Assembly: GCA_964428355.1 (NCBI GenBank)
Contig: CAYRYU010000013.1
Coordinates: 1-64,000 of the forward strand
Source: CAYRYU01 sp964428355
Lineage (GTDB): Bacteria > Muiribacteriota > Ozemobacteria > Ozemobacterales > Ozemobacteraceae
Length of the DNA stretch: 64,000 nt
Direction of reading: 5' to 3'
The stretch's first letter is position 1; every line of letters starts with the position of its first letter. Shown here piece by piece: positions 52,023-61,682 of the stretch. The notes under the pieces were generated by a model that saw only the letters and a list, made by a program, of their open reading frames with translations, did not search any database and was not told the origin of the DNA. The position numbers were made by a program, and so were the translations under genes.

Positions 52023-53976
52023 ACTCCGCCCCTCAAAAAGACTGGCCCTTCCGGCCGGCCTGCTCATCTTTTTCACACTCCTCGGATGCGGTCTCAGGGA
52101 AGCCCAGACCGGGGGGCTGCAGAGCCGCCTGATCGACGTGGACGGTGACATCGTCGCGAGCGCCACGGTCTATTCCCTCTTTGCGGCATCGGAAAAAGTC
52201 ATGACCGGAAAGGACGGGACCTTCTACCTCTCCGAGCTTCCGAAGGGCCTCAACACCATCGTGATCTCCCACAAGGAATTTTCCCAGGAAACCAGGAGAA
52301 TCGAGATCGCGGCCGATCAGGTCACCCGCATCGATTTCATTCGACTCGACCAGGCCAATGCTTCCAGGAAAATCTCGGAAACCGCCGTCGAGTCAGTCTC
52401 ATCGTCGACCGCGGTCATCACCTGGAAAACCTACAAGGACCTCCTTTGCCAGATACAATATGGAACCGACCAGAATTACGGGCAGGCGGTCGACGAAAAG
52501 GAGCTCTCGACGGTCCACCGGATGACCATCACGGGGCTGATCCCCGATACCGTCTATCACGCCCGGATCAGATACCTGGACGAAAACTCGAACTGGTATC
52601 TTTCCTACGACCTTCCTTTCAAGACGAGCCCTGGCGATGCTCCAGCCCCATGCACATCCCTGACCCTCTCTCCGCTTTCTTCCTACGGAACGGTCTCGTT
52701 GCAGTGGGGAATCTCCACTTCCACGCGCGTGGTCGGATACAGGGTTTTTCGCAGGGAAAAGGGTGGAGACTGGGTCCGTTTGACGACCGATGACCTCGAC
52801 CGGAAGACCATCTCCTTTACCGACAAAACCTGTACCGGCGGGAAATTCTACCAATATTCCGTTTCCGCGATCTCGGACGAGGGGGCGGCCTCTCCGAAAA
52901 ACGAATCAAAAACCGTTTTCATGCCCGGGTTCATCGATTCGGACTTCCGTCTCACCGCCTCCGACTCCCCAATACTTCTGATGAGCGACCTGATCATCGG
53001 GCTCGGGGTCAATTTCTACGTCGAGGGTGGAGTCGAATTCCAGGTCGCCAGCAGCGACGTTTTCCGACTGGGCCTGGACAAGGACCACGTCGAACTCCTC
53101 GTCTACGGGCGGGCCAGCATCCAGGGAACCAAGGCAAACCCCGTTAAATTCACCCCATTCGACGGCAATTCCTCCCGCAACCATTGGAATGGAATCAACG
53201 TTTTCAAAGGCGGGACAGGGACTTCCGAGTTTTCGTTCGTCGAGCTTTTCGGGTGCCGTCCGTTCGCGATCGCGGTGGACGGAAGCCCCGCAAACATCCA
53301 CGACATTTCCGTGAAATACTGCGTTGGAGGGCTTTCCGTAAGCAATGCCCAGAACTCCCCGGCATTGACGAACTGCACTTTCGAGGACATCTCCTCGGCC
53401 GCGGTCGTCATCAAGGGATGCCGGCGGTATGAGATCTCATCCTGCCTGATAAACAAAGCCGGAACCGGAGCCCTTTTTCGGTGGTCGACAACGGAGGACC
53501 GGGTCACGATAAAGGAAACCTCGATTTACGCCATCGATGCGGGTGTGAACGGCAACTTCGCCCGGTCGCTTATCAAGAATTCGCTCTTCGTCGTTCCTGA
53601 CGGTGTGGGAATCCAGTACAATCAGGCTCTCGGAGAGGAAAACGATCTCGATCACTGCACCATCGACGCCAAACGCGGAATCTTCGTCGCCAGCGGGGCT
53701 CCCACGATCACCAACAACATCGTGACTTCCATCGCGGAGAACGGGACGAACGGGATCAAGTTCACGAGCGCGACCACGCCCCTTCTCGACTACAACGACG
53801 TTTACGGCTTCTCCACCCCCTACGAGGGTTGCGGGGAAGGCACCGGGGCGCGCCGCGTCAAGCCGGATTTCGTCGGGGGAAACCCTTACGACTACCATCT
53901 TGAGGTCACCTCCCCCTTGAAATCCGTCGACAACCTCGGCCACGAGCTTGGACGATACGGTGAATCCTTCCTTTGA
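52012..53976 (+). CDS. Beta-helix lipoprotein, tandem copy 2
   Basis: The 654-residue paralogue of the preceding gene shows the same order. A signal peptide ends FTLLGC, then come a CarboxypepD_reg-like domain (LQSRLIDVDGDIVASATVYS), two FN3-like domains (ITGLIPDTVYHARIRYLDEN is typical), and a beta-helix from about 300 to 640. Sequence identity to copy 1 is low but the architecture matches. ATG 52012 overlaps the first gene's end by 11 bp; GTG 51991 is an alternative start. Downstream it is separated from copy 3 by about 180 bp. Confidence 0.85.
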   Translation: MFHELRPSKRLALPAGLLIFFTLLGCGLREAQTGGLQSRLIDVDGDIVASATVYSLFAASEKVMTGKDGTFYLSELPKGLNTIVISHKEFSQETRRIEIAADQVTRIDFIRLDQANASRKISETAVESVSSSTAVITWKTYKDLLCQIQYGTDQNYGQAVDEKELSTVHRMTITGLIPDTVYHARIRYLDENSNWYLSYDLPFKTSPGDAPAPCTSLTLSPLSSYGTVSLQWGISTSTRVVGYRVFRREKGGDWVRLTTDDLDRKTISFTDKTCTGGKFYQYSVSAISDEGAASPKNESKTVFMPGFIDSDFRLTASDSPILLMSDLIIGLGVNFYVEGGVEFQVASSDVFRLGLDKDHVELLVYGRASIQGTKANPVKFTPFDGNSSRNHWNGINVFKGGTGTSEFSFVELFGCRPFAIAVDGSPANIHDISVKYCVGGLSVSNAQNSPALTNCTFEDISSAAVVIKGCRRYEISSCLINKAGTGALFRWSTTEDRVTIKETSIYAIDAGVNGNFARSLIKNSLFVVPDGVGIQYNQALGEENDLDHCTIDAKRGIFVASGAPTITNNIVTSIAENGTNGIKFTSATTPLLDYNDVYGFSTPYEGCGEGTGARRVKPDFVGGNPYDYHLEVTSPLKSVDNLGHELGRYGESFL

Positions 53977-54160
53977 TCGAGATGGTCATCGAGATCGAAA
54001 TGAGGAATCTGAGTTTCCAATGAACCAGGATCTGGATAGAACAAAGGCTTTGCGGGGAGGGCGGGGGAGTTTCCGCCGGGAAATCGCCCGGGTTCTTCGC
54101 GGAAGAGGGCGCAGGACAACCACACCCCCGACTTCGGTTCCTCCCAGGAGCCCTCCGAGA

Positions 54161-56101
54161 GTGGGCGGAAGGCTCGCCGTGGCTGGAATGCTCCTGGTTC
54201 TTCTCGTGGCTGTCGGATGCGAGAACATCCAGAAAACCCAGCGCTGCGTTCTGTCAGGTCTCGTCCTGGACACATCGGGGAATCGTGTCACCGGTGCCGT
54301 CATCACATCCCATCGGTCCCTTTACAGCGCCGTGACGGGCTCCGACGGGCGGTACAGCTTCACCTCGCTCGATGCCGGGAACCACAAGGTCACCGTCGAG
54401 AGGTCCGGGTATCGGACCGCCTCGAGAACCGCCACGGTCGACAACGGGATCGTTGTCGAGAACTTCGACTTCAGGCTGGAGCCGCTTCCCAACCGGATCA
54501 ACTGGAACGTCTTCAAAAGGGAAAAGACCCAGGTCACTATCGATGTCTCGACTGCGGAACCGATGACCTGCGTCGCGGTTTACCAGGGGGAGCACCAACC
54601 CCAGATCCGGACGGCTCCCAGCCCGGTGGGAAGCGACCTTCGCTTCATTCTCGGGCCCCTTCTGCCCGATGTGGAGTATCGGCTTTTCGTCGAGGGTACC
54701 ACCTTGGACGGGCGCGTGTTTTCCTCGGCAACCGGGACATTCCGTCCCGTTCCGGCCAACGACCTCCCCGGAGCGCCACCCATGCCTGATTCCTTCAGCG
54801 TCTCCCAGTCCAATGGCGGGCCAAAGCTCTCCTGGACATATCCCGGGGCTGATCCCTTGAAAGGTTTTCGGCTCTATCGGGCAGAAGGGGACAAGGAACT
54901 CGCCTTGTGGCAGAACGAGGATTTCGTTTTTCCAACCCAACAATCTGTCCTGGACGATTCCGCCGTCCCAGGCGTTCGTGTCAGGTACGCCGTCGAGTCC
55001 GTGGATCTCGACGGGAACATCTCTTCCCGAACTGCGGAAATCACGATTTTCCCAGCGGGAAAACTGAAAACCGACGTGACCTGGAAAAAATCATGGAGTC
55101 CCATCGATCTTCAGGGTGATATCTGGGTTCCCTCCAGGACCAGCTTCACAATCGAACCGGGAACCGTCGTAAGGGTTAACCCTGCCGATCTTTCCCAGGG
55201 TGGATACGATCCCAACAAGGTCGAGATCATCGTCGAGGGCAGGCTCCTCGTCTCGGCGACGGGGTCCGCTCTTGTCAGGTTCTTCTCCTCGTCCTCACGT
55301 CCGACACGGTCGGACTGGGCGGGCTTCCGTCTTCGGACAGAGAAGGGCCAACAGCCCGGCGGAATCGTCAACCTTCAGGTGTCCAACGCCCAGACCGGAA
55401 TTCTCATGGTCGATACCCCCGACTTTGTCGCGAGCTTCTCCGCGAGCTACTGTGAGACGGGCTTCGAACTGGAGGGTGCGAGCGGGACGGTCCTTCGTGG
55501 CTTGTCCTTTTCGGAGTGCGAAACCGGGCTTCTTGCCAGGAGTTGCAGCGGTTGTTCCCTTTCCAGGATTTCCTGCAACGGGGGCGATCAGGGGATCATC
55601 CTGACCGGGAACAGAAGCACAGACCTGAGGAACTTCGATCTCCGGAATCTCATCGACACAGGGCTGACCGTCGACGAGATAGCTAGCACCACCGTGAAGG
55701 GGGGCGTGATCCACGCATCGACGCTTGGAATGCTTGTCCGAAGCGGGGCGGCGGTTCTGAAGTTCCTCACGATCGATTCCCAGGAAGGGGTTTCGATCGA
55801 CGGAGCGGACCAGCCCGATCTCCGGAACTGCATCATCGAAAACCGGAAATCCGCTGGGACAGGGAACGGAATCGTCGAGAAGACGAAGGGCCGGAACTAT
55901 CCCTACAACAATATCCATGGTTTCAAGACCCAGACCGTGAACTGCGGTCAGGACGGCGGTCCGATACTCAACCTGGATCCCAGGTTCGTTGGGGAAAGCT
56001 CCGCCGGGTTCGATTACCACTTGAGAGGGGACTCCCCACTCAAACTCGCGGCGGATGACAAGTCCGAGATGGGGGCATACGGCTTTCCTGCCGATAACTG
56101 A
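54161..56101 (+). CDS. Beta-helix lipoprotein, tandem copy 3
   Basis: The 646-residue third paralogue has a signal peptide MGGRLAVAGMLLVLLVAVGC with lipobox VAVGC, a CarboxypepD_reg-like domain (CVLSGLVLDTSGNRVTGAVI), FN3-like domains, and a beta-helix ending MGAYGFPADN. GTG 54161 with AGGAG about 10 bp upstream gives a textbook lipoprotein signal peptide. An ATG at 54020 in the same frame would add 47 Arg-rich residues in front of it, which is unusual, so I prefer the GTG. Confidence 0.82.
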   Translation: MGGRLAVAGMLLVLLVAVGCENIQKTQRCVLSGLVLDTSGNRVTGAVITSHRSLYSAVTGSDGRYSFTSLDAGNHKVTVERSGYRTASRTATVDNGIVVENFDFRLEPLPNRINWNVFKREKTQVTIDVSTAEPMTCVAVYQGEHQPQIRTAPSPVGSDLRFILGPLLPDVEYRLFVEGTTLDGRVFSSATGTFRPVPANDLPGAPPMPDSFSVSQSNGGPKLSWTYPGADPLKGFRLYRAEGDKELALWQNEDFVFPTQQSVLDDSAVPGVRVRYAVESVDLDGNISSRTAEITIFPAGKLKTDVTWKKSWSPIDLQGDIWVPSRTSFTIEPGTVVRVNPADLSQGGYDPNKVEIIVEGRLLVSATGSALVRFFSSSSRPTRSDWAGFRLRTEKGQQPGGIVNLQVSNAQTGILMVDTPDFVASFSASYCETGFELEGASGTVLRGLSFSECETGLLARSCSGCSLSRISCNGGDQGIILTGNRSTDLRNFDLRNLIDTGLTVDEIASTTVKGGVIHASTLGMLVRSGAAVLKFLTIDSQEGVSIDGADQPDLRNCIIENRKSAGTGNGIVEKTKGRNYPYNNIHGFKTQTVNCGQDGGPILNLDPRFVGESSAGFDYHLRGDSPLKLAADDKSEMGAYGFPADN

Positions 56102-56180
56102 TGAATAGGGAAACCGGTCCGGAAGGGTCGGGATGATTGTAAATCTGGCTGATTCGACGAGAGAAACCTAAGGAGGCAGT

Positions 56181-56813
56181 ATGGGCAGATGGATTGTTGC
56201 GGTTTTGATCCTGACGGTTGCCGGAAACCCGGCATGGGCATCTGGCGAGTCAGGAGCAAGGGAAATTTCAAATCGGATCATGGAACTGCGGCAGAAACTC
56301 CACGGCCTTCATGCCCCTCCAGCAGAGGTGGAAAGACCGGAGCCCCAAGCGGCTTCAGGGAAGAAGGACGCTCCCTCCCTCGCTCCCGGTGGGCCTGGGA
56401 TAGAACGGTCCGAGGCGTCGGTCTTGGTTCCCGAACCTGTCGCCCTTCTGCCGGAAACCCGGCCGGAACCTGCCGCCCAGGATCCTGACACCATTTCGGA
56501 TGCTCTCGAGCACCGACGAGACGTCCAGGTTACCCTCCTCTTCCACGAGGAAGGGTCCCCGAAGAAAGACGGTGAGGGTGAAAGGGCCGGACTGCCCCCC
56601 AAACCCTCTCCTGCCGACCGAACCGAGAAACAGACCCGAACCGAAAGACAGGCCCGAACCGACAAACCCGAACAGGCCCGGACCGGCGAGGCGTTGACCT
56701 CGAAGGCCGAGCCGAAGGAAGCGGCAAAGGAGTCGATGATCCCCGTCCCCGAGTCCTCGAGGGACGAGATCTCCCGCCTCGTCGACCAGCTCCGGAAGAA
56801 GGCGGCCAATTGA
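56181..56813 (+). CDS. Secreted low-complexity protein of unknown function
   Basis: The 210-residue product has a signal peptide (MGRWIVAVLILTVAGNPAWA, cleavage near ASG). It is otherwise rich in Pro, Glu, Lys and Ala, with an imperfect short repeat around EKQTRTERQARTDKPEQART (about 152-171). Two short helices at each end (SNRIMELRQKLHGL and RDEISRLVDQLRKKA) could pair. AAGGAGG lies 4 bp before the ATG. It is about 80 bp after the third beta-helix gene, so it may be part of the same unit. Confidence 0.75.
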   Translation: MGRWIVAVLILTVAGNPAWASGESGAREISNRIMELRQKLHGLHAPPAEVERPEPQAASGKKDAPSLAPGGPGIERSEASVLVPEPVALLPETRPEPAAQDPDTISDALEHRRDVQVTLLFHEEGSPKKDGEGERAGLPPKPSPADRTEKQTRTERQARTDKPEQARTGEALTSKAEPKEAAKESMIPVPESSRDEISRLVDQLRKKAAN

Positions 56814-56879
56814 GTCCTGAAAGCCGGGCCTTCCGTCCATGGGCTTGAATTGGATGGATGTTCGAAGATGATGGAATGG

Positions 56880-56979
56880 NNNNNNNNNNNNNNNNNNNNN
56901 NNNNNNNNNNNNNNNNNNNNNNNNNNNNNNNNNNNNNNNNNNNNNNNNNNNNNNNNNNNNNNNNNNNNNNNNNNNNNNN
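56880..56979. other. Assembly gap of 100 N
   Basis: Exactly 100 N separate plus-strand sequence ending GATGATGGAATGG from sequence starting GAATGGGGAAAC. The shared GAATGG would join the two sides in one reading frame (ATG ATG GAA TGG GGA AAC). Confidence 0.9.
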
Positions 56980-57279
56980 GAATGGGGAAACTTCGGCGAT
57001 GGAAGCGGCAACACGCTTATTTCCGATTTGCCTTATGGGGTGCTGGCCTTCGGCACAGTTTTGGGGAGCTCCCTTTATCTGGGCATCCATTCAAAAAGGT
57101 TGACGTGGCTTTGCTGGGCGTTCACCTTCCTCATCACCGCCACTCTCTCGGTGACATTGGCCCTTCTCTTTTTCACGCCCGCTTTCCGTTTTCCCGGAAG
57201 CATGTTCGTCATGGGGTGTTCCTTGGGGGTTCTGCTGGTGCGGGGTCTTCTTACCGAACGTTTCCAGGAAGGTTTCTGA
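56980..57279 (+). CDS. Small membrane protein, 3' part after gap
   Basis: An open frame runs from the end of the gap to a stop at 57277-57279. It encodes 99 residues with three hydrophobic helices (PYGVLAFGTVLGSSLYLG, WLCWAFTFLITATLSVTLAL and FVMGCSLGVLLVRGLL). No family is recognised. If the flanks truly overlap by six bases, the protein would begin MMEWGNFGDGSGN and be complete; otherwise its N-terminus is lost in the gap. The composition is clearly that of an integral membrane protein, in contrast to the other frames here. Confidence 0.6.
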   Translation, partial: EWGNFGDGSGNTLISDLPYGVLAFGTVLGSSLYLGIHSKRLTWLCWAFTFLITATLSVTLALLFFTPAFRFPGSMFVMGCSLGVLLVRGLLTERFQEGF

Positions 57280-57366
57280 CCCGCGGAAAACACCCTACCT
57301 GGCCCAGGAGGGGGCCGGAAGCCCGAAGCTGTGGAGACCCGCGGGAAACCCTGAAGGGGGAGTCTT

Positions 57367-58314
57367 TCAGGAACCCCCGCCCCCATTGATCACCTCGTCC
57401 AGATTCCCGGGAGATGAGGTTCCAATACCGCTGTCTCCGGCGGGGCTTGATGCTTCGTCGCTCGGGGAGGTTTTTTCTACTCCGCTCATGGAAGGAGATT
57501 CCCGTGTTCCCGGGATGCTTTCCGAGGTTTGACTCCCGGTCGTTGGGGAATCGGGTGGTTTCACTCCGGAAGGTTGTGAGGCGGGCGGGCTTTCTTCGGA
57601 AGACCGAGGTTCATTTCCCTTCAATTCCGGAGGTTGTGATGCAGAAGTCGGTGCTTCAGGCGGATTTGCCTCCCTGAGTGCGGATTCGGGCGGCTTAGGA
57701 TCGTTCGTGGTGCCGCTTGCGGGTGGAGCCAGGGAAGACGCGAGGTCGGAAATCGTCCCGGACATCACGATTGCGGCCCCCTCATTTTCCGAAAGGGATT
57801 TTTTCTGGCCAGAATTGGAAGTGACATCGACCCTGCCTTCGCTTACCCTTACCCGGGTATCACCGTTGGGTTGGACTTCGACATTGAACCGGGTGCCGAG
57901 GACTCCCAGGACAGCTGACGGGGTTCGGGCGGTGAAGGGGGTTCCCTTCTTGTGGACCCAGATCTCGATCTCTCCGGTTTTGAGCATGATTCCCGCCGGA
58001 ATGAACCGGAATTGGCAGGGTTTCAGCTTCAGCTCGACATCGCTGAGTCTCTTGAGATGGGTCGGATCACCGCATGCGAGGTCCTTTTCGGAAACTTCGC
58101 CCAGGGTGAATGTCCGTCCCTTGGAGAATGTGGTTCCATCGGGAAGGCGGACGGATCCGTCAGCGACCTCGACCGAGGTTGGAGCGGGGATTGAAGGCGA
58201 AGAGCCGCATCCGGAGACGGAAAGGAGACCGACGACCGAAAGGACAATAATGACCGGCAATCCATGGCATCTGTACGAAAATGAAGCTGAGGCAACCCCC
58301 CATCGCTTTTCCAT
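57367..58314 (-). CDS. FecR-domain lipoprotein
   Basis: The 315-residue protein has a signal peptide with lipobox LLSVSGC, then a FecR-type beta domain (about 40-190: VLGVLGTRFNVEVQPNGDTR is the typical FecR core). It ends in a ~130-residue Pro/Ser/Glu-rich tail closing in a short Gly run. FecR domains without a sigma partner occur beside CHASE2 signalling proteins and may sense or bind extracytoplasmic ligands. ATG 58314 has AAAGGAGG 6 bp upstream; the ATG at 58320 would be too close to it. It overlaps the phosphatase gene end, forming one operon. Confidence 0.85.
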   Translation of the reverse strand: MEKRWGVASASFSYRCHGLPVIIVLSVVGLLSVSGCGSSPSIPAPTSVEVADGSVRLPDGTTFSKGRTFTLGEVSEKDLACGDPTHLKRLSDVELKLKPCQFRFIPAGIMLKTGEIEIWVHKKGTPFTARTPSAVLGVLGTRFNVEVQPNGDTRVRVSEGRVDVTSNSGQKKSLSENEGAAIVMSGTISDLASSLAPPASGTTNDPKPPESALREANPPEAPTSASQPPELKGNEPRSSEESPPASQPSGVKPPDSPTTGSQTSESIPGTRESPSMSGVEKTSPSDEASSPAGDSGIGTSSPGNLDEVINGGGGS

Positions 58315-58316
58315 GA

Positions 58317-60344
58317 TCATCCTCCTTTGTCCATCCGAGGTGGCTCCGGATCCCAGGCGAGAAGCAACAGGGTCAAGTCGTCCTGGAACGGCCGGTCGGT
58401 GGTATGGCTTCGCACATCATTCAACAGAAGGGCGAGTGGGGTCTTGGGGGTGATTCCTGAAAGTCCCTGGGATACCGACTCCCTCCACCGCTCGAAACCA
58501 TACATGTTGTCCTTCCAGTCCCGGGCCTCGGGTATGCCATCAGTATACAACAAAAGTCGGTCACCGGGGAAAAGAGTGAGGTCTTTGGTCGCGAGGGTGA
58601 AATTTGGCCGCACTCCGAGCGGGCGGGCGACCAGACCCAGTTCCTGTATCTCTCCGTTCCTCCAGTGGAGGGCAGGGCAGTGACCCGCGAATGAAAGCCT
58701 GACCTTTCCCGTGGCGGGTTCCAAAGATCCCGAAATAGCCGTCATCACCCGCTTTCGTTGAAGCAAGCCGTGCAGAACTGAGTTGAGGCTTGCAAGCGCC
58801 TCCTCGGGCGTGAGTCTTCGCTGTTCGAAAAGTCCCCTGAGCAGCGTCTTGGCCATGGTTGTCACCATCGCGGCCGGAATACCATGGCCGGAGACATCCC
58901 CGATCAGGAAAAACAAGGAACCGTCCGGGAGTGATTGGAAATCGTAGAAATCTCCACCCGTTTCGCTGCATGGCACGCACATCCCACGGCAGGAAAAGCC
59001 GTCGGGCCCCTTCCAGTCACCGGGCGGAAACAGGCCTGCCTGGATCTTCCCCGCGGCCTCCGCCTCGGCTTTCCTGGCCTGGTCGGCGGCGAAAGCCAGG
59101 AGAAGATACAATGCACCACCGCCCATGGCGGTACCAACCCAGGAAAAGCTCAGGATACCGAATGGAGGGAAGAACCTTGTGATTTCGGCCGTCGCCAGGC
59201 CGACGAACAGGAAGACCGGAAGTCCCGCCGCCGCCAGCATCAACCCCCTCGGACCCATTGCCGTTGCAGCCCCAACAACGACGAGGAATCCTGCGAGGGC
59301 AGCAAAGAAACGCCACAAAAGGGATTCGCGTGGTGGAGCCACTCTTCCCGATAGCAGGGTGTCCAACGCCACCGCAAGAATCTCAACTCCGGCCGTCTGC
59401 CCAAGTGAGGTCTGGTGCCAGTCGTGCAATGTGGAAGCGGTGACCCCGACGCAGACGATTTTTCCACTCAAAAGGCCCGGAGGTGCGCTGCCGGAGATCA
59501 CCGTCTGGGCCGAAACCACGGGAATCCCACCGTTTCCCCGGGCGAAGGCGAGGCGGCTCTGTTCGCGTTCCGAACCAGATCCCTGGTCCGGCTGTAACCA
59601 CCCGGCCGATTCCTGGCCCATGGCTTCACCCGTTTGCGGACTGGTGGAATCACCCGCGTGCAGCCTGCGCGCGGCCTGGCTGACCAGACTTCGCAGACCC
59701 GTCGGTCCGTCGCGGACGATGAAAGACCGGATGATTCCGTCCCCGTCGACCGGAACCCAGGAGAAACCCTGGAAGGCAGCTGCCTTCGAAACCTCCTCGA
59801 AATTCGGAAAGTGTTGCTGGATCGTGCCCTCAGGGGCTTCGACCTCCGAGAAAACCGACATCAATCCTACATTTCCAAGGGTCCGGACCACGCGGGCGAA
59901 CTCGCGGTCACCGTCGGTGACCGTTCCGTCTTCCGCCTCGGGCTTCTGGAGAAACATGTCCCAGAGAATCATTCGTGGGGCTTCCCTTCCGATCGCTTCT
60001 AGAAGTTTCGCCAGTATTGCGCGGGGCCAGGGCCAACGGTTCCCTGCGCCGGCCAGGGTATTCTCGTCGATGGCGACGATGACCAGGTCCGGATGGTGGT
60101 TTCGGAAGTGGGAGAAGATGCGATGGGAGGTGTCCTCAAGGGAATGCCCGATCCGGTCGGCCGAGCCCGGCCAGAAGATCAGGACGAGCATGCCCGCGAG
60201 GAAGACGCATGCGAGTCCCCGGGACAACGTAGTTCCAAGAGTCGAATGGATGTCGTTCCAGAAAACCCGGACCTGTTTGAAGCATTGGGATCTGCCTTCC
60301 CCTGCCCTAGGGGTGGAGCGGCCAGGGGGAACCTGGATGTGCAT
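58317..60344 (-). CDS. CHASE2-domain PP2C (SpoIIE-type) phosphatase
   Basis: The 675-residue protein has an N-terminal transmembrane helix (about 43-60), an extracytoplasmic CHASE2 sensor (about 65-335: DLVIVAIDENTLAGAG and WDMFLQKPE are hallmark segments), three helices (about 345-425) and a PP2C domain. Phosphatase motifs are ETGGDFYDF, FFLIGDVSGHGIPAAM, LLLYTDGIPEARD and DDLTLLLL, all intact. It is expected to dephosphorylate a Ser/Thr-phosphorylated antagonist protein in response to an external signal. It starts 3 bp after a radical SAM stop and overlaps the FecR gene. Confidence 0.92.
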   Translation of the reverse strand: MHIQVPPGRSTPRAGEGRSQCFKQVRVFWNDIHSTLGTTLSRGLACVFLAGMLVLIFWPGSADRIGHSLEDTSHRIFSHFRNHHPDLVIVAIDENTLAGAGNRWPWPRAILAKLLEAIGREAPRMILWDMFLQKPEAEDGTVTDGDREFARVVRTLGNVGLMSVFSEVEAPEGTIQQHFPNFEEVSKAAAFQGFSWVPVDGDGIIRSFIVRDGPTGLRSLVSQAARRLHAGDSTSPQTGEAMGQESAGWLQPDQGSGSEREQSRLAFARGNGGIPVVSAQTVISGSAPPGLLSGKIVCVGVTASTLHDWHQTSLGQTAGVEILAVALDTLLSGRVAPPRESLLWRFFAALAGFLVVVGAATAMGPRGLMLAAAGLPVFLFVGLATAEITRFFPPFGILSFSWVGTAMGGGALYLLLAFAADQARKAEAEAAGKIQAGLFPPGDWKGPDGFSCRGMCVPCSETGGDFYDFQSLPDGSLFFLIGDVSGHGIPAAMVTTMAKTLLRGLFEQRRLTPEEALASLNSVLHGLLQRKRVMTAISGSLEPATGKVRLSFAGHCPALHWRNGEIQELGLVARPLGVRPNFTLATKDLTLFPGDRLLLYTDGIPEARDWKDNMYGFERWRESVSQGLSGITPKTPLALLLNDVRSHTTDRPFQDDLTLLLLAWDPEPPRMDKGG

Positions 60345-60347
60345 CGC

Positions 60348-61682
60348 TCAGGCCTTGTGCCTGTAACCCAGGACCATTCCGTGCTTTTTGAAGAGTTCCC
60401 TCCGGAACAGGGGATTGTAGGCGAAAAACGTGGCTATGCTCCAGAGGTCCTTGGCATTGGTCTCGAAATCCAGGGCCCGGCGAAGGATGGTGAGAGGGTT
60501 GTTGAACCTCCTTCTGGCCCAGAAACAGGCCTCTGTCAGTTCTTCGGGGGTCATTCTCGCCGGCCTGAAAACCGCGTCGCCGAAATGATACCGGTCGTCC
60601 AGCCACCACCGGTCGTAAAGGAGCCGGTTCTGGGCCTTCATCTCCGCATAGAGCTCCGTGTTGGGGTATGGGGAAAGGATGTTGAAAGCCGCGAAACAGA
60701 ACTTGTGGTCGACCGCCCACTGGACCGTCTTCCTGACACCTTGCCAGTCGTCATGATCGTAGCCCATGAGGAAGGCGGCCCACAACATCAGACCGATCCT
60801 CCGCATTTTCTCGATGGCGGGTTCGTAGTCGGCAAGCTCCATGTTGCAGTTCTTTCCCATCTGGGCTATGTTCCCGGGGGATACGGACTCGAAGCCGACC
60901 ACCAGGCCGGCGCAACCGCTCCGCTTCATGAGATCCATGAGTTCGGGGTCTTCGGTGAAGTTCAGGCTTGCCTGCCCCACCCATCGCCGCTTCAGAGGAA
61001 TCATCAACCGGAAAAGTTCCTTGGCCGAATCCCCGTCGGCAATCAGGTTGTCGTCGACGAAAAAAATGAAAGGGTGGGGATGTGGTTTCAGGTCCTCGAC
61101 GACTTCCTCTGGAGGACGGTGGCAGTGGGTCCGACGGTAGATGGTTCCCGTCGCGCAGAATTTGCATTGGTTCAGGCATCCGCGACTGAATTGGGTCAGT
61201 CGGAGGGGCAGGTAGCTCTTTCCTTCGAAGATTTCGTAACGCGTTTTCAGCCCGCTCAGGTCGGGGGGGAAGGCGCCCCGGTAAACCGGCCTCAACCCCT
61301 TGCCTGAGCTCACGTCGGAAATGACTTCAGCCCAGACCCCCTCTGCATCTCCAATCATGATGGAATCCGCGTTTTGGGCGGCCTCTTCCGGAGCGAGGGT
61401 GACATGGTAGCCGCCAACGATGACCGGAACCCCCCGCTCCCGGTATCGCCGGGAAATCTCGTAGGCTCTTCGGGCGGTGTAGATTTCGAGGTTGATCGCA
61501 ACAAGATCGGTGGGGAGGTCATACGGTATCTTTTCGAAACGGTCGTCGAAAAGCCTGCACTCGACATCCGGGGGCGTCTGCCCGGCGAGAACGGCGAAGG
61601 TGAGGGGTTCCATCCTTCCCCTGTCGAGATATGGGCGGTTCCTCACAAGGCCCATGTTCGGTTTGATGAAGGTGACCTTCAT
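60348..61682 (-). CDS. B12-binding-type radical SAM protein (copy 3)
   Basis: The 444-residue protein has an N-terminal cobalamin-binding-type domain (MKVTFIKPNMGLVRNRPYLD, VPVIVGGYHVTLAPEEAAQ) and a radical SAM core with CLNQCKFC near residue 175, then FFVDDNLIADGDSAKELF and LVVGFESVSPGNIA. It resembles copies 1 and 4 over its full length, including a C-terminal DRWWLDDRYHFGDAVFRP stretch. Its ATG overlaps the upstream radical SAM stop by 4 bp. The substrate is unknown. Confidence 0.88.
   Translation of the reverse strand: MKVTFIKPNMGLVRNRPYLDRGRMEPLTFAVLAGQTPPDVECRLFDDRFEKIPYDLPTDLVAINLEIYTARRAYEISRRYRERGVPVIVGGYHVTLAPEEAAQNADSIMIGDAEGVWAEVISDVSSGKGLRPVYRGAFPPDLSGLKTRYEIFEGKSYLPLRLTQFSRGCLNQCKFCATGTIYRRTHCHRPPEEVVEDLKPHPHPFIFFVDDNLIADGDSAKELFRLMIPLKRRWVGQASLNFTEDPELMDLMKRSGCAGLVVGFESVSPGNIAQMGKNCNMELADYEPAIEKMRRIGLMLWAAFLMGYDHDDWQGVRKTVQWAVDHKFCFAAFNILSPYPNTELYAEMKAQNRLLYDRWWLDDRYHFGDAVFRPARMTPEELTEACFWARRRFNNPLTILRRALDFETNAKDLWSIATFFAYNPLFRRELFKKHGMVLGYRHKA

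Noticed and set aside
54020..54160. N-terminal Arg-rich extension of the third beta-helix lipoprotein
   Set aside because: It would place 47 residues, many basic, in front of the lipoprotein signal peptide. The GTG at 54161 with AGGAG upstream explains the signal better.
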